Shown piece by piece: positions 23,144-33,783 of a DNA stretch of 64,000 bases. Positions within the stretch are counted from its first letter, which is position 1. Every line of letters begins with the position of its first letter. The stretch is from contig JABAKD010000023.1 of the NCBI GenBank assembly GCA_012845835.1, positions 6,771,147 to 6,835,146 of the forward strand, written 5' to 3'. The notes below the pieces were generated by a model. It saw only the letters and a program-made list of their open reading frames with translations. It made no database searches and was not told where the DNA came from. Made by a program: the position numbers and the translations under genes. This DNA comes from Undaria pinnatifida. Taxonomy: Eukaryota; Sar; Phaeophyceae; Laminariales; Alariaceae.

Positions 23144-23612
23144 GCTGGCTGTTGAGAGGGAATTGCCGTTGACGGCTGCAAACAATTTGAATTTGACATT
23201 TGCCGGATCGGCAATAACAATTTGAAGTTGAAATTTGCGAAGCGGACGAAGGCTAGTGCGGGAGGAGGCTCCGCCAACAGTGGGGGTGGTGGAGGTTCAG
23301 GATCAGGCGTGTGGGAGCTGGTCGGGCAAGAACGGGACTCAGCTTCTTCTGGCAATCCTGATTGGCCGTGCCCGAGCAAGGGTTGTGACGGCTTCCTCAT
23401 CGCACGAAATAGGAAAAACAGGAGTTCCCAGTACGCTGTCTGCGACACCTGCAAGAGTGACGAGCCTTCCACGTGCCAAGCTTTTCATAACCTTAACAAG
23501 AAGCACTGGGGAAGCGGCGACAACCCTCGTGTGTGTGACTGGTGTGACGCGGACACCTGTGATTCACCTTCGATCGGCGTCCCTAACGAAGGAGCTGAGA
23601 GCTTGACGAAAC
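23144..23612 (+). CDS. Cys-rich protein, unknown, exon A (nested opposite-strand gene)
   Basis: Plus-strand exon inside the 17.7-26.5 kb intron of the HECT gene. The donor ACGAAAC|GTGAGT is strong; the 5' end is uncertain (open frame from about 23144). It encodes a basic start (LKLKFAKRTKASAGG), a Gly/Ser linker, then NPDWPCPSKGCDGFLIARNR, YAVCDTCKSDEPSTCQAFHN and RVCDWCDADTC. The spacing C-P-x3-C-x-G-F-L-x-x-R ... C-x2-C ... C-x2-C suggests a zinc-ribbon-like binding module, but I cannot name the family. No ATG lies in frame, so a 5' exon is missing. Codon use and base composition are ordinary, unlike the repeats around it. Confidence 0.55.
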
Positions 23613-23707
23613 GTGAGTTTCATTTCTTCGTGTTGTTGGAATTTGATGTTTGCTGTCAGCTACTATACTACTGATGATGTTGAGAGTTTGTTTGTTCCCG
23701 TTGTCAG

Positions 23708-23731
23708 CGTGTTCAGCGCCGTGCGACATAG
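23708..23731 (+). CDS. Unknown Cys-rich protein, exon B (24-nt microexon)
   Basis: 24 nt between TTCCCGTTGTCAG| and |GTAAGACACC, both strong. With exon A ending in phase 1 it reads (P)CSAPCDI and leaves phase 1 for exon C. Cysteine content agrees with exon A. Confidence 0.5.
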   Translation, partial: RVQRRAT

Positions 23732-23953
23732 GTAAGACACCAGATGTCAACACCCTGCATTTTCGGTAGTGCTGCGTTGAGTGTTGGCTGAGTGTGCTGC
23801 AAGTTGTGCGCAATAGACTACCAGTATGTGGTTTTGGGTGTTGGTGAACTCAAGCGAATCCTGTTTCCAATAATGATGCACATTGAAATTTACATTGTTT
23901 GACCTTGTGTGCCTGTCTGCAACGTCTGCTGTAGCATGTGTGTGCTACACCAG

Positions 23954-24057
23954 CGTGGTCGAACTACCACACGGTGTGGAAGCTGTGCTTGGGGACGCGT
24001 AGCCTGAACAAACTCAAGTTCGCCTTGGTGGTCACGGAGGGCAGTCCCGTCGTCGGG
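23954..24057 (+). CDS. Unknown Cys-rich protein, exon C
   Basis: 104 nt, acceptor GCTACACCAG|, donor GTCGTCGGG|GTAAGC, phase 1 to 0. It reads (A)WSNYHTVWKLCLGTRSLNKL and KFALVVTEGSPVVG. The 3' end of the exon with its donor (GGCAGTCCCGTC-TCGGGGTAAGC) is copied at least four more times in the following intron. Start choice is fixed by phase agreement with exon B. Function unknown. Confidence 0.55.
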
Positions 24058-24660
24058 GTAAGCATGTTGTATTAGTTGTCTACGCAGTTGTGTGCTGTGA
24101 TTTCTTTTTCATGCGTACAAACACACTTTTGCATGTACGAGTACGTGTACGGGGCAGTCCCGTCATCGGGGTATAAGCAGGAATTGTACAAGTACTCAGG
24201 TCTACGAGTAGACCTATGCAGTGACGCTGTGTGATGCGATTTCTTTTTCATACGTACAGCCGAACACACTTCATGTATGTACGACTACGAGTACGGGGCA
24301 GTCCCGTCATCGGGGTAAGCGGGGGTTGAACAAGTGGTCCATGCAGTGACGCTTTGTGCTGTGATATAAACACACGTTTTGGATGTACGACTACGACTAC
24401 GTGGTATCTATACATGTAAGACGCAATGAAAACGGGCAAGTCTCATCACGGGGGTCAGCCAGGGTTGTAAAAGTGGTCCATGCAGTGATAAATAACACAG
24501 CAGCATGATACCTCAGCACCAGTCGCAGTACACACTGGAGGTTGATATATAGCAGTAAACAGAAGCTGAAGTTAACCTGGGTGATGCTGGAGAGCAGTCC
24601 CGTGATTGGGGTTAGCGAGTTGTTCATGTAGTGACGAGGTGTACTACTACTGTTACTCAT
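24030..24660 (+). repeat. Degenerate ~145-bp tandem array carrying copies of a splice donor
   Basis: About five units start near 24041, 24152, 24297, 24438 and 24592, each with GGCAGTCCCGTCATCGGGG followed by TAAGC or a variant, then a variable part with (in later units) GTGGTCCATGCAGTGACG. Spacing is 110-155 bp. The first unit overlaps the end of exon C. Confidence 0.7.
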
Positions 24661-25087
24661 TTTTCATACAACCACATGAACTCTTTGTATTAACGAGTAC
24701 AAGTAGGGTGCGCAACCTCTTCAGGAATCGCAGTACACGTCGGTCGTAATAGTGTTGATAGCAGCAGTAATAGAGTAGTACCGAACAATATATACAGCAG
24801 GTACTGTCTCTTACCCTTCGTTGTCGGTATTCCGCCGGTAGGCCTTATGTAGCAGTATACCGGGGCTTACGCTTACCAGTTGCGACTGTGAATCCCGTTC
24901 GTTCCTGTCCCAGTGGTGGTTTCATAGGTGTAGCAACGTTGTGGTACCAGGCAGGGCTTTGCCCATAAACGACCGCTTTCATTACAACAGTGTTAAATTG
25001 TACGACTTCCTTTCGACGACAGCTACGTGGCCTTACTATTTTGAACACTGAACGCAAGGTATTCCCATCCGTTGTTGTCGTTTGCAG

Positions 25088-25257
25088 AAGCCCTGCGAAG
25101 CAGCCGCCGAGGGCCAAGTCGGCGAGGACATAAACACAAAGTGCACCGGCGACATCAAGGTCGGTGACCTCCTGAAGAAGGCAGGCGACCACTTGCTCGA
25201 TATACATCCCGCATTCCATTCCCACGGTGCCACGAGGGCGTTCGACATCGAGATACG
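25088..25257 (+). CDS. Unknown Cys-rich protein, exon D
   Basis: Acceptor GTTGTCGTTTGCAG|, phase 0, matching exon C. It reads KPCEAAAEGQVGEDINTKCT, GDIKVGDLLKKAGDHLLDIH and PAFHSHGATRAFDIEIR. The end is uncertain: a weak donor GATAC|GTTTTA lies at 25257, but the frame stays open to 25585. The sequence is soluble and looks helical; family unknown. Confidence 0.5.
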
Positions 25258-25528
25258 TTTTACTCTTATCTTGCGTCCTGTGTGTCACGAGTCGAGACAT
25301 CCATGTCTCTTGCTCAAGACTAGGGGATGGCGTGCGGATATAGTCTATGAAGTGCGGCTCTTTTTCCAAGTACCAAGAGCAAGTACAACAATACCACAAC
25401 AATTACTAACAACGAAAGAAGGAGCTCCAATAGTTTGGATGGTTACGACGTCTGCTGGAGAGAAGTACGAATACTTTTTTACACATACTTATCGACGTTC
25501 TCCCGCCATGCTTCAACGTTTGTGGACA

Positions 25529-25633
25529 GATCCACAAGATCATCGACAAAAAACAAGAGTGCAAGGTGCTGGGTACCTCCGCTGAGGAGGAAGAGTCCAA
25601 GCAAGCCTGCATGCTTCTTCGGAAGCAATGTTG
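25529..25633 (+). CDS. Unknown Cys-rich protein, possible last exon E
   Basis: After TTGTGGACAG| the frame reads IHKIIDKKQECKVLGTSAEE, EESKQACMLLRKQC and stops with TGA at about 25632. It looks like real coding sequence, with a charged C-terminal helix, but its phase does not match the donor proposed for exon D, so either that donor or this frame is wrong. Confidence 0.35.
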
Positions 25634-26503
25634 ACAGCACGTTCTTTATAGAACGTTAAGTTGTGGTTTATTATACCAGCATCGTTTTTTGAGAACTATG
25701 CCTAAATGCGTGCTCTTCGTCTTTCAGGAATACAAATGTACTTCACATGTTTGCGGTGTGTGCGTTCAAGTTCCTGCTTCCAGCATGTTTTTTTTGGCAC
25801 TGCGCTCCTTTACATCTTAAGTTGTAGTTTTCCTGTCTCTATCCTTGACAAGCGCGTGCCTGGTGTTTATGCACTGCGATAATTTATTATTGATGATCGA
25901 CTTAGAGAGAGCTATTAATAAGTGTACAGGACCTAGGTACTACCTGAGAGGTGGAAGGATATGCCAAGCAAGTCCTCCGACGTGCCCATCATGGACTGGG
26001 CGAATGGATGATAATAACAAACTCATAATCATAATCGTCTCCATCCTGTACCGTTGTACTATATATGGACCTCTTGGCATTTTCAAGTCGCCAGTTGCGC
26101 CATTTGTGCTTCTTTTCCGCCTTTCTACTGAATGTCCATTCCTCCTTCCGCAAGCGTCGCGGGCGGCGCCCAGCCGCCCGCAAGCGAAGCCCTTGTATAT
26201 ATATATATTGGGAGGAACATAAACACTGCTACGGTATGATACCGGATGAAAAAATATCTGCTAGGTATGGCCTAGGTACACAACGACAACCAACATGCAA
26301 AATAAATGGGGCGTATTTTCCGACGATTTTGGGTTAAGGAGCACCGTCATTCAGAAAACAAAATAGCCAAAAAACGGAATACCTCTATCGTAGCACGCAT
26401 CTGAAACAACCACTGCACGCCCGCCGCCCCCGCCCCCACCGCCCTTCCTCAAAACAAAAAAAAGCCCCCCCCCAAAAAACGAACACAAAACGCGCGCCCT
26501 CAC

Positions 26504-27188
26504 CATCCTCAAAATAGTCCCCGACGCTCTCCCGCCTCCGCCACCACCACCGCCGCCGCCACCGACACCACCACCATCAGGAAGCCTGTGCCCCGCAAAC
26601 CCTCCAGAAGCTGCGCTAGCGCCCGCCCCCGCTCCTCCACCCCCGGCACCGCCTCCACTGCCACCACTGGCTCTCCCGCCGGGGACAGGGGGGAGTGCTA
26701 ACCCCGCCGCCGCTGCCGCCTCCAGTAATTCTGGAGGCCACGCCCCAAGCCCCAAACCGGCACCGCCATTGCCAGCACCAGTACCACCGCCACCACCATC
26801 ACCACCGCCCCCAATGGTTCCGCAACTTCCGGAGGCAGCATGCGCGGCAGCCGCAGCTTGCGCGGCAGCCGCAGCCGAGGCGGCAGACGCCGCAGCGTGA
26901 GCAGCGCGGGCCTGCCTCAGCATGGCCACCTCTCTCTCGAGAGCGGCTTCTGTCTCGGAGCGATGTCGGTGGCGTTGCTGTTGCTGTTGGTGGTGGTGGT
27001 GGTTGGAATGGGCTTGGTGTGGGGAGCGGTGGGGAGCAGGGTTGCGACCACCACCGTCACCACCACCACCACCCCCACCTCCAACGCCGGTAGCCGAACT
27101 AGCGGCGGTAGAGTAGGAGGAGGGCCCGGGGGAGGAGCTAGGAGGAGGAGGAGCGTTCAGGCGTCCTCCTCGCGCGTGTCCCGCCGAT
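26504..27188 (-). CDS. UPL3-like: UPL3/TRIP12-like HECT E3 ligase, exon 10 (Gly/His/Gln/Ala-rich)
   Basis: 685 bp, phase 2 to 0. Acceptor TTTGCTTCCCTAG|A, donor AGGATG|GTGAGG. It begins SAGHARGGRLNAPPPPSSSP, passes through Gly, His and Gln runs, then a helical island RSETEAALEREVAMLRQARA, an Ala-rich stretch, Gly tracts, and WPPELLEAAAAAGLALPPVP. The start recalls the R-G-x-R-D-R-H-G-R-P linker of UPL3 only loosely. Assignment rests on splice sites and on exact phase match at both ends. The next exon 5' to 3' lies 8.8 kb away; that intron hosts the opposite-strand gene at about 23.15-25.6 kb. Confidence 0.62.
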
Positions 27189-27429
27189 CTAGGGAAGCAA
27201 AGACAGGGACGCGGAGGAAGGGGGGGGGTCGTGGTTAGGGTAAGGGGAAGGGTCTATGGTACGTATTTTCAGCAGCCCTTTGGACAAAAAGCCAGTACCT
27301 TCCTCAATACAAGTAAAAAAAATAATCGAAAACAAAGGACGTAACATCGAAAGACCAAATTCTCCGACCAACCACGGCAGCACAAAAACAAACAAAAAAT
27401 CCTACCCACATTTTTTCATGAGCCATACA

Positions 27430-28660
27430 GGGGGGGGGGGGGGAGGCGTACTCATCTGTTGCATGCCTTAGTCATTTGACCATTGACCTCGCATCCCTTT
27501 CGAAGCGGAACACCGTTCATACTCTTAGTAGAGACACCTCTATTTGGGCGCTAATTACGCTTCTTCCGTATACTACATAGAAATTGTTCGCTACCCTATC
27601 CCCGTTCTGCTTCGCCGTCTGTGGCCACCCTCTATCTCCTAGGATAGCGATCGTTTTCTCGCCACTCTCTAGTCGACAAAGCTCTTCCATGTCACATACG
27701 TCTAATTTCCTCATCTCCTCCTGCATCCCGTTCCTCCGTGTATATTTCATATTCTCTAACAATGTGAGTCCTATTCTCTGTTGTTGTGCCACCCGAGCAT
27801 ATATTTGTAGCCATGTCCTTCTCCCGACTACTGGTATCTCTCTTTCTCCTTTCTGGTAGGTCCAGGTCCCCTACACGACATCGCGGTTTCAGATTTTTCG
27901 GGTAGTCCATTGGGCCGTGCAGATACGTTTTCATTCCAATATCTTCCCTCAACCCGCCGCATATCTCAAAGTCCTTCCTCTTTCACTTTCTTTCTTAGTG
28001 CTTGCCTTCCCCTTTCTCCTATTCTCTTTTACTTCTGTCTTGTACCCGCCAAACTTCTCTATGGACCGTATCTCTTCTTGGTCTCCCCCTAAATCCTTCC
28101 ATATGTTCTTGACTACGTTATCCCCATCTTATTCCAGCTCGCGCACTTTTGTCATTTTCTCCCATACAGCCTTATCAACTATGCGCTATGGCTGGCAACC
28201 TCTTTTCTGGAATATTCTTTACATTATATTGTCTTTTCAATTTTCTCACATCTCTATTTGTTTCAAGTGGGTACATTCCTAGTTCTGCTCTTAATACTGT
28301 ATTACTCGTCGTACTTGGGCATCCTAATATACTTTTAGCTGCTGTCATCCGCACTGTTTCCAGTTGTTCTACGAATTTCGCGTTCCCTTCCCATACTTCT
28401 GCAAACTCTAGCTTTGGTAAAATCACATTAATCATAATACATATTCCAAAATCCTAGTGTCAAGGTGCGGGTCTGTTAGGATCGCACCCATCTTGCCTAC
28501 TTGTGATTTACCCTTCCGTATCACTTCCGCTATGTGCGCATCCCAAGAGCAGCGCGTCGAGATCTCTACGCCAAGGTACGTATATTGGTCCACGATCGGT
28601 ACTCCATCTTCTTCCCACTTCCACTTGAAATTCACCACATTCACCTTATCCTCATTACAT
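27430..28660 (-). mobile_element. 5'-truncated LINE (non-LTR retrotransposon), 3' end with poly(C) tail
   Basis: Broken minus-strand frames give VDQYTYLGVEISTRCSWDAH, LEFAEVWEGNAKFVEQLETV, LRAELGMYPLETNRDVRKLK, ENRTHIVREYEIYTEERD and, at the end, a W-P-Q-T-A-K-Q-x-G-D-R motif. These are the thumb/C-terminal part of a LINE reverse transcriptase protein; the Y-T-Y-L-G-V-x-I motif is typical of the RT-to-C-terminal border. I recall close relatives from brown algae. The frame is interrupted by several shifts and stops, so the copy is dead. The 3' end is AGTACGCC then C14 (plus-strand G run 27430-27443). The 5' side ends at a G/C run near 28710. Confidence 0.8.
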
Positions 28661-28984
28661 ACAACTACTGCGCATTTTTACACGTTCGCTGTCACTCTCC
28701 AGGGGGCGGCGGGGGGGGGGGGGGGGGGCGTTACGCAATAAAACCAAGTAAAAAAGTTGAACCCCGCCTCGTCATTTTCTCGATGCGACCAGACATCACA
28801 ACTTAGGACTCCGATCAACTTTTGCTTTTTTTTTTACCTTTCTAAGACTATGGACCCGTACTTCTCGTTATTTGTTGCTCCCCTATGTAGACAAAAAAAA
28901 AAAAAAAAGTCAAAGCCCAGGGGTGTTCCAACATAAAAAGGCATTTTTTTTTCCTTGCGTTGCACGGGTCTGTGGTCACTTGTC

Positions 28985-29520
28985 GCTAGTCGGGTGGGAT
29001 CAAGTGATATAATATCCGACCCGTACGACTCGTAAACCTCCTGACCCGTGGTCCCGTGAGATACTGTTTTGAACACCACCTGACTCGACCGGACGCGACC
29101 CCCTGGGTGATCCGATCCGACCCGTAGGATTCGCAAACCTCCCGACCCGAGGACCCGTAAGACATTGTTTGGAACACCACCTGACTCGACCGGACGCAAC
29201 CGTCACGGGGATCCGAATCCGACCAGTGGGGTATGCAAACCTCCTGACCCGAGGGCCCGTAAGATTTTGTTTTGAACACCACCTGGCTCGACCGGACTCG
29301 ACCCGTGAGAAAATGAAAACCCTCCCTCGTCCGACCCGCGGGCCCAGTCCTGACCCGTGTCTGGTCCGATCCGACCCGTAGGATTCGTAAACCTCCCGAC
29401 CCGAGGACCCGTGAGATATTGTTTCGAACACCACCTGGCTCGACCGGACTCGACTCGTAAGATCATGAAAACCTCCCCTCGTCCGACCCGCGGGTCCAGT
29501 CCTGACCCGTGACAAGCCAA
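28985..29520. repeat. ~95-bp degenerate array built on GACCCG
   Basis: Units repeat CGACCCGTAGGATTCGTAAA, CCTCCCGACCCGAGGACCCG and TGTTTTGAACACCACCTG-type segments, about five to six times. Related sequence at 18580-18770 and 42690-42890. Confidence 0.85.
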
Positions 29521-29851
29521 TAACTATATTCACGACCGAAAACACGAGACCCGTACCACAAAACCAAGATTCTTTAGACCAAAAAACAAAAATCAACTCT
29601 GCAAGACCAAAAACCTAACACCCAGGATCACCGGAACATCAATACATTATCAAAACGCCAAAGTGTGGATACCAGGTCGCCTTCCCCTAGATTGCACCGC
29701 CTCGTTATCACAAGTTCAAGGTCACGAGAAGTACCTCACACCGTTCCGTGAAGACCCGTCACACCGTTCCGTGACACCATTCCGTGAAGACTCGAGACGC
29801 CGACCCACCTCGGTGTGTCCTCCGCACCACAACCACAAAAGAGAGAACATG

Positions 29852-30074
29852 TATGCAACGGCAGCTTGCGCTGCCGGGGTTGTAACGAAGACCACTGATA
29901 GGGACAGCTCGCGCTATAGCTACAATGGGATCCGAAGGGTGCGCCAGCTGGCGTTGGGCTACGAAAGCAACTGAGTTAAATCGACACACGACGCGTATGA
30001 AAATACGTGGAAGTGTGGTGAGCTAAAGCTTTATTTTTCCCCATTCGCCGGAGGATAAAAAGAAAAAAAAAAAG
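29852..30074 (+). mobile_element. SINE-like element with A-rich tail
   Basis: Body ACGGCAGCTTGCGCTGCCGG, AAGACCACTGATAGGGACAG, CGACACACGACGCGTATGAA, GTGTGGTGAGCTAAAGCTTT, CCGGAGGATAAAAAG then A-rich. About 220 bp. Related copies: 39979-40213 (+), 19901-20089 (-), and 3' parts at 2620-2750, 6855-6990, 13655-13850, 46755-46840 and 50120-50165. I could not find convincing tRNA A/B boxes, so it could also be a LINE 3' end. Confidence 0.65.
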
Positions 30075-30243
30075 AGAACATGCTAAGGGCACCGCCCCAC
30101 TAAAAAACAGCCCAGAGACTCCACCCCCGACTACAGCTCGATGACCGCACACTACCCAACCGCAAACTTCAAACAAAAAAGTCCACATCCAGAGCCTAAA
30201 CCCTAAAAGTATCCAGAAAAAACAAAAAAAAGAAGCCACGGAC

Positions 30244-31045
30244 CTGCCCGAAGCGCCCGCTGCAGCCGCCTCCGCCGCCGCCGCAGCCGCAGCAGCCGCT
30301 CTCCGCACCTCCGCGCGACCCTCAAGCGCGGCCAGTTGCGCAAACCTCTGGCTCAGCGTGTCGACAGCTGCTCCGGCACCGCTGCCCCCCCTCTCCGCAC
30401 TCCCACCCCCTCCTCCAGCTCCTGCTCCTTCTCGTCCTCTCTCTCCCACTCCTCCTTCTCTTCCTCCTTTCCCTCTTCCGGCTCCCTCTCTTCTACCTCC
30501 TCCCCCTCCTTCCCGTCCCCCACCCTCTCCCCCTGCCTCCTGCTCTCCTCCCACCGCCACGGCAGACCCCGTTGCGGCACCTGTACCCTCCGCCAACGCC
30601 TTAGATTTGCCGGCAGAGGACGACGAACCCGCCGTTTTCTCGTCCCCGAGAAGCGCCTGCATAGCCGGAAGAGGCTTGTCCCCCGCCCCCCGTTCCCCTC
30701 CCGCCTCCATCGCCTCCCCCTCTTCTTTCTTAACCCCAACCTTCTCTTCACCGCCATCCCCAACCTCCGACTTACTTACTTTCCCTACTCCCCCCTCCTC
30801 CGTCTCCTTCTCCCCCTCCCCCTTCCCCTTCCCCTTCATCCTCCCTTCCTCTCCCTCCCCCGCCCCTTCATTGTTACACACTTCATGCTTCCCTTTTCTC
30901 GTCTCGCGCTTAGTCCCACCACCACCACCACCACCACCAACCCCAGACCCCGGAGTCCAAAGAACGCCACCGCCAACACCAACTCCTCCCTTCTTGGAAT
31001 CAGCAGCGGTGGCGAAGGTGACCAGTTGCTCCGCTTTCACAACCG
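30244..31045 (-). CDS. UPL3-like: UPL3/TRIP12-like HECT E3 ligase, exon 9 (Gly/Glu/Ala-rich)
   Basis: 802 bp. The acceptor TTTCCTCCCCCCAG| is excellent; the donor GGGCAG|GTCCGT is weaker. The frame reads VVKAEQLVTFATAADSKKGG, Gly/Lys/Glu-rich sequence, LPAMQALLGDEKTAGSSSS, Glu/Gly/Arg tracts, and AVDTLSQRFAQLAALEGRAE followed by poly-Ala. It ends in phase 2 and fits the next exon. Its start needs incoming phase 1, whereas the previous recognised exon ends in phase 2, so at least one small exon is missing between them. The TLSQRFAQLAALEGR helix could be a short coiled coil. No family-specific motif. Confidence 0.6.
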
Positions 31046-31049
31046 CTGG

Positions 31050-32690
31050 GGGGAGGAAAGTTGTCAGAAGTTTCCGGGAAACTTTCCTGCGGACCTCCCC
31101 ATCCTCGTACCTGATAGAGTCGGAGAAAAAAAAGATGCATCGGAAAAAGTAAGAAGTGAAACAATGTTCTCAAACAGCAGTAGCGCTTTACGATACAATA
31201 TTGAAATTGTTGCGAGCATTCTTAGTTTTTTATTGTTTTCCGGCAATGCTGCTTTTCTACTGGTGCTGCCCCCAGCAATGCTGCGGTCCGTCTGCAACAC
31301 CACCTTAACCTCCTCAGAGCCCCAAACCCCCTGTCCATACTAATTCCAAGTAGTTTATCCCCCAAAACGGGGTTCCAGTGGTGAAGGTGTTCACCCCTTT
31401 AGAGCCTCAAAATCCCCCCCTATACTAAATCCAAGTAAATTTGTCCCCAAACAAGAGTTTCCAGTGGTAAGAGGCGGTACGTTTGTGGTGCTGTGCTACT
31501 GTCGCACCTATTATTATTGCTGCCGCGAGCTCTTCTACTCAGTTTTCGTTTACTGTGTAACTACTAATACCATTGTTAAACGCCAACCATCGCCATAACG
31601 TAAACCGTGCCTTCTACGATCCCCCCCCTCCCCCTCAAAACAGAAACACGGGTACGCAGTCAAGTTGATTTGGGCCTCTTCCCTATTCCTTGCCTCCCTT
31701 CGGCACTTCCGGGAAACGACTAACAAACTAGTAGTCCGACTAACTAGCTGGTGACTTCAGTCTTACCGTGTCGACTCACAGCGCTAGGAACGGGGACATT
31801 CCTTCTATTGTTTTTTCACAATAACTCGTACAAGCAATCAAGTCCGCGGTGACAGGTCAGGCCCAGGTCAGGCCCCGTCACCTCTGGAGTGGAAGAACAC
31901 CCAAGCAAAAAAAAAAGCCTCCTTCCTACCAAGGCCTAAAATCGTAGATTGGAAAAAAAAAAGTGGGAGCAATTAGTTCGAAACAAAGCGGTTTAAGCCC
32001 TTTAGACCCCCCCCCCAAAAAAAAACTACCTTTACAACTTCCAAGTAAATTTCTCGCCAAAACGGGTTCCCAATTGTAAAGGCGTTAAGCGATGTGGCGC
32101 ACTGAAGCCGCAGAAAAATCGACACACACACGACGCATTACGTAAAGGGCGGTAAGCTTAGCCTCTTCTCCCCCCGATATTTGAGAGCATCATGTCCCGA
32201 AAAAGTGGATGTCGTTTTCCCATAAGAGTGAAACTTAAGGTTTGACCAATGTACGAAACTACTGTAAAATACATCAGCTGTAAGTTCAGTAAGTCTCAGG
32301 GTCGATACTCACAATTGGCAAGCTGCGTGATACACCGGCCGCTCGATTTTGAAGATGCGTTATCCTTTCCATAAATACCAGGTATGACACTTACAGTTCG
32401 ACGCTAGTCGACGAGGGAAGAAAATGCTGAACTTTTCTCGCAAAAAAAATGAAGGACGTACCGCACTGGGGGGAGGAGAGGAGGGCCCGCCTATGCGACC
32501 CCGGATCTGAGATACTACTACGTAGGTGGGGGAGTGAGAGTAGTGCGAGGAGAACAAATGGGATAACGAGAGAGAAAAATAAAAGCTCAAGTGTGATGCC
32601 AGGGTGAACATGAATAGCCAAATGTTAGCATATGAATGCACCCGCTCCGGAGGAAAAAAATACAAATACCGAAAAAAAACGTTGTCATAC
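31050..32690. other. Intron between HECT-gene exons 8 and 9
   Basis: Holds MITE copies (31300-31475, 31995-32090), a TGAGTATCGACC-type repeat (32280-32350) and otherwise unremarkable sequence. A short exon encoding the second half of the Tudor-like fold is expected here; I could not identify it. Confidence 0.4.
31300..31475. repeat. Two adjacent MITE copies
   Basis: Degenerate plus-oriented copies CCTCAGAGCCCCAAACCCCC ... and ACCCCTTTAGAGCCTCAAAA ... back to back, 5' of exon 9 on the opposite strand. Confidence 0.7.
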
Positions 32691-32782
32691 CTGACATCAG
32701 CTGTCCCGTTGCGATGGCAGGTGGTAACCCGTCCGCGGTACCACACGGCTCTTCCTCCGCCCGTTCGGAAGCACGAATAAAC
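32691..32782 (-). CDS. UPL3-like: HECT ligase gene, exon 8 (Tudor-like domain fragment)
   Basis: 92 bp, phase 0 to 2. Acceptor TGTTTTGTGAAG|, donor GATGTCAG|GTATGA. It reads VYSCFRTGGGRAVWYRGRV and TTCHRNGTADV(R). Joined to the end of the previous exon this gives K-M-G-A-E-V ... R-A-V-W-Y-R-G-R-V ... N-G-T-A-D-V-R, the first three strands of a Tudor/agenet-type fold (pattern: W-Y-x-G-x-(V/I), then D/N-G-T-x-D-V). That the pattern spans an exon junction in correct phase is strong support for both exons. The expected second half (Y-D-D-G-D...) was not found; a missing exon of length 2 mod 3 is required between here and 31045. Tudor-like domains bind methylated Arg/Lys; whether this one keeps an aromatic cage cannot be judged. 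Confidence 0.6.
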
Positions 32783-33548
32783 CTTCACAAAACACAACAC
32801 AAACAAAACAAAACGAAGACGAAAACAAAGACGAAAACGAAAACGAAAACAAAAACAAAAAAACAAAGAATATGAAAACGAGAACGAAGAATCAAAATCG
32901 AAAAATGAGTAAAAAAAAAAACGAGCGAAAAAACAAACCCTAAAACGAAAACTCGACATAGAGCCGACAATTAAAAAAACAAAGGACGAGAACGAAAACA
33001 GAAATTCCAACAAAACCAAACCAAACCAAACCAAAAAAAAAAAAAAAAAAAGGGAACTAAATGCACACGCCAAGCCCGCAACACAGCACAAGGGATGGCG
33101 TGGCGTAGCGTGGCGTGGCGTGGGGAGGGGGGGCGGGCGGAGGGGGGAGGCGAAAAGGGCCCAGGTCTATCCGTGACAAGCTAACAGTGGACGCAGGGCG
33201 GGGGAGTCAGTGAACCACAGGAGGACGCACGCTCCTCTATATTGTACAGTTTACTTTTTTCGCTCCTCTCATCTACTATCTCCGCACTTTTTCTTTCTAT
33301 TTCTCTCTCCCTACACGTCACTCAGACCCAGGGTCACTGAGCAGGCTCTTCTCCCCCCCCCCCCCCCTCGCCCCCACGGTATAAACACGCCTTCGATTCA
33401 CCGCGAGAAGACTTCAGCCCTTGCAAACTTCGTCGACTCGGATCAAATTTCGCCGTAGTGTACCCACGATGCTAGGCGCGCTCTCAGAAGTTGATTCCTT
33501 TCTAATTTTTTTTTTTTTTGCACTACGAAAGGGGTGTGGTGTGCGCTT

Positions 33549-33720
33549 AACCCATTTAGCACTGCACTCCCGACATGGGGACAAAACACTTGGCATTAGT
33601 ATTGGATCATTTTAGGAGTTTGAAATGGGTTAACCCCTTTAGAGCCCCCAAACCCCTCCTTGTACTATTTCCAAGTAACTCTGTCGCCAAAAACGGGTTT
33701 CCACTTGTAAAGGGCGTTAA
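33549..33720. mobile_element. Two different TTAA MITEs sharing one TTAA
   Basis: A short element TTAACCCATTTAGCACTGCA ... GTTTGAAATGGGTTAA (about 85 bp) is followed directly by a standard MITE TTAACCCCTTTAGAGCC ... AAAGGGCGTTAA. The short type recurs at 58017-58100. Confidence 0.85.
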
Positions 33721-33783
33721 GGACCTCTCTGAACCTCTCCTAAAACACTGATCTGAGCAAAACAAAACGTGCCATGAACGGTA

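Noticed and set aside
22863-23225. Plus frame starting ATG, Ser/Leu/Phe-rich, upstream of the nested gene
   Set aside because: Hydrophobic composition comes from a T/C-rich tract that looks like intron or promoter; it is not in frame with exon A.
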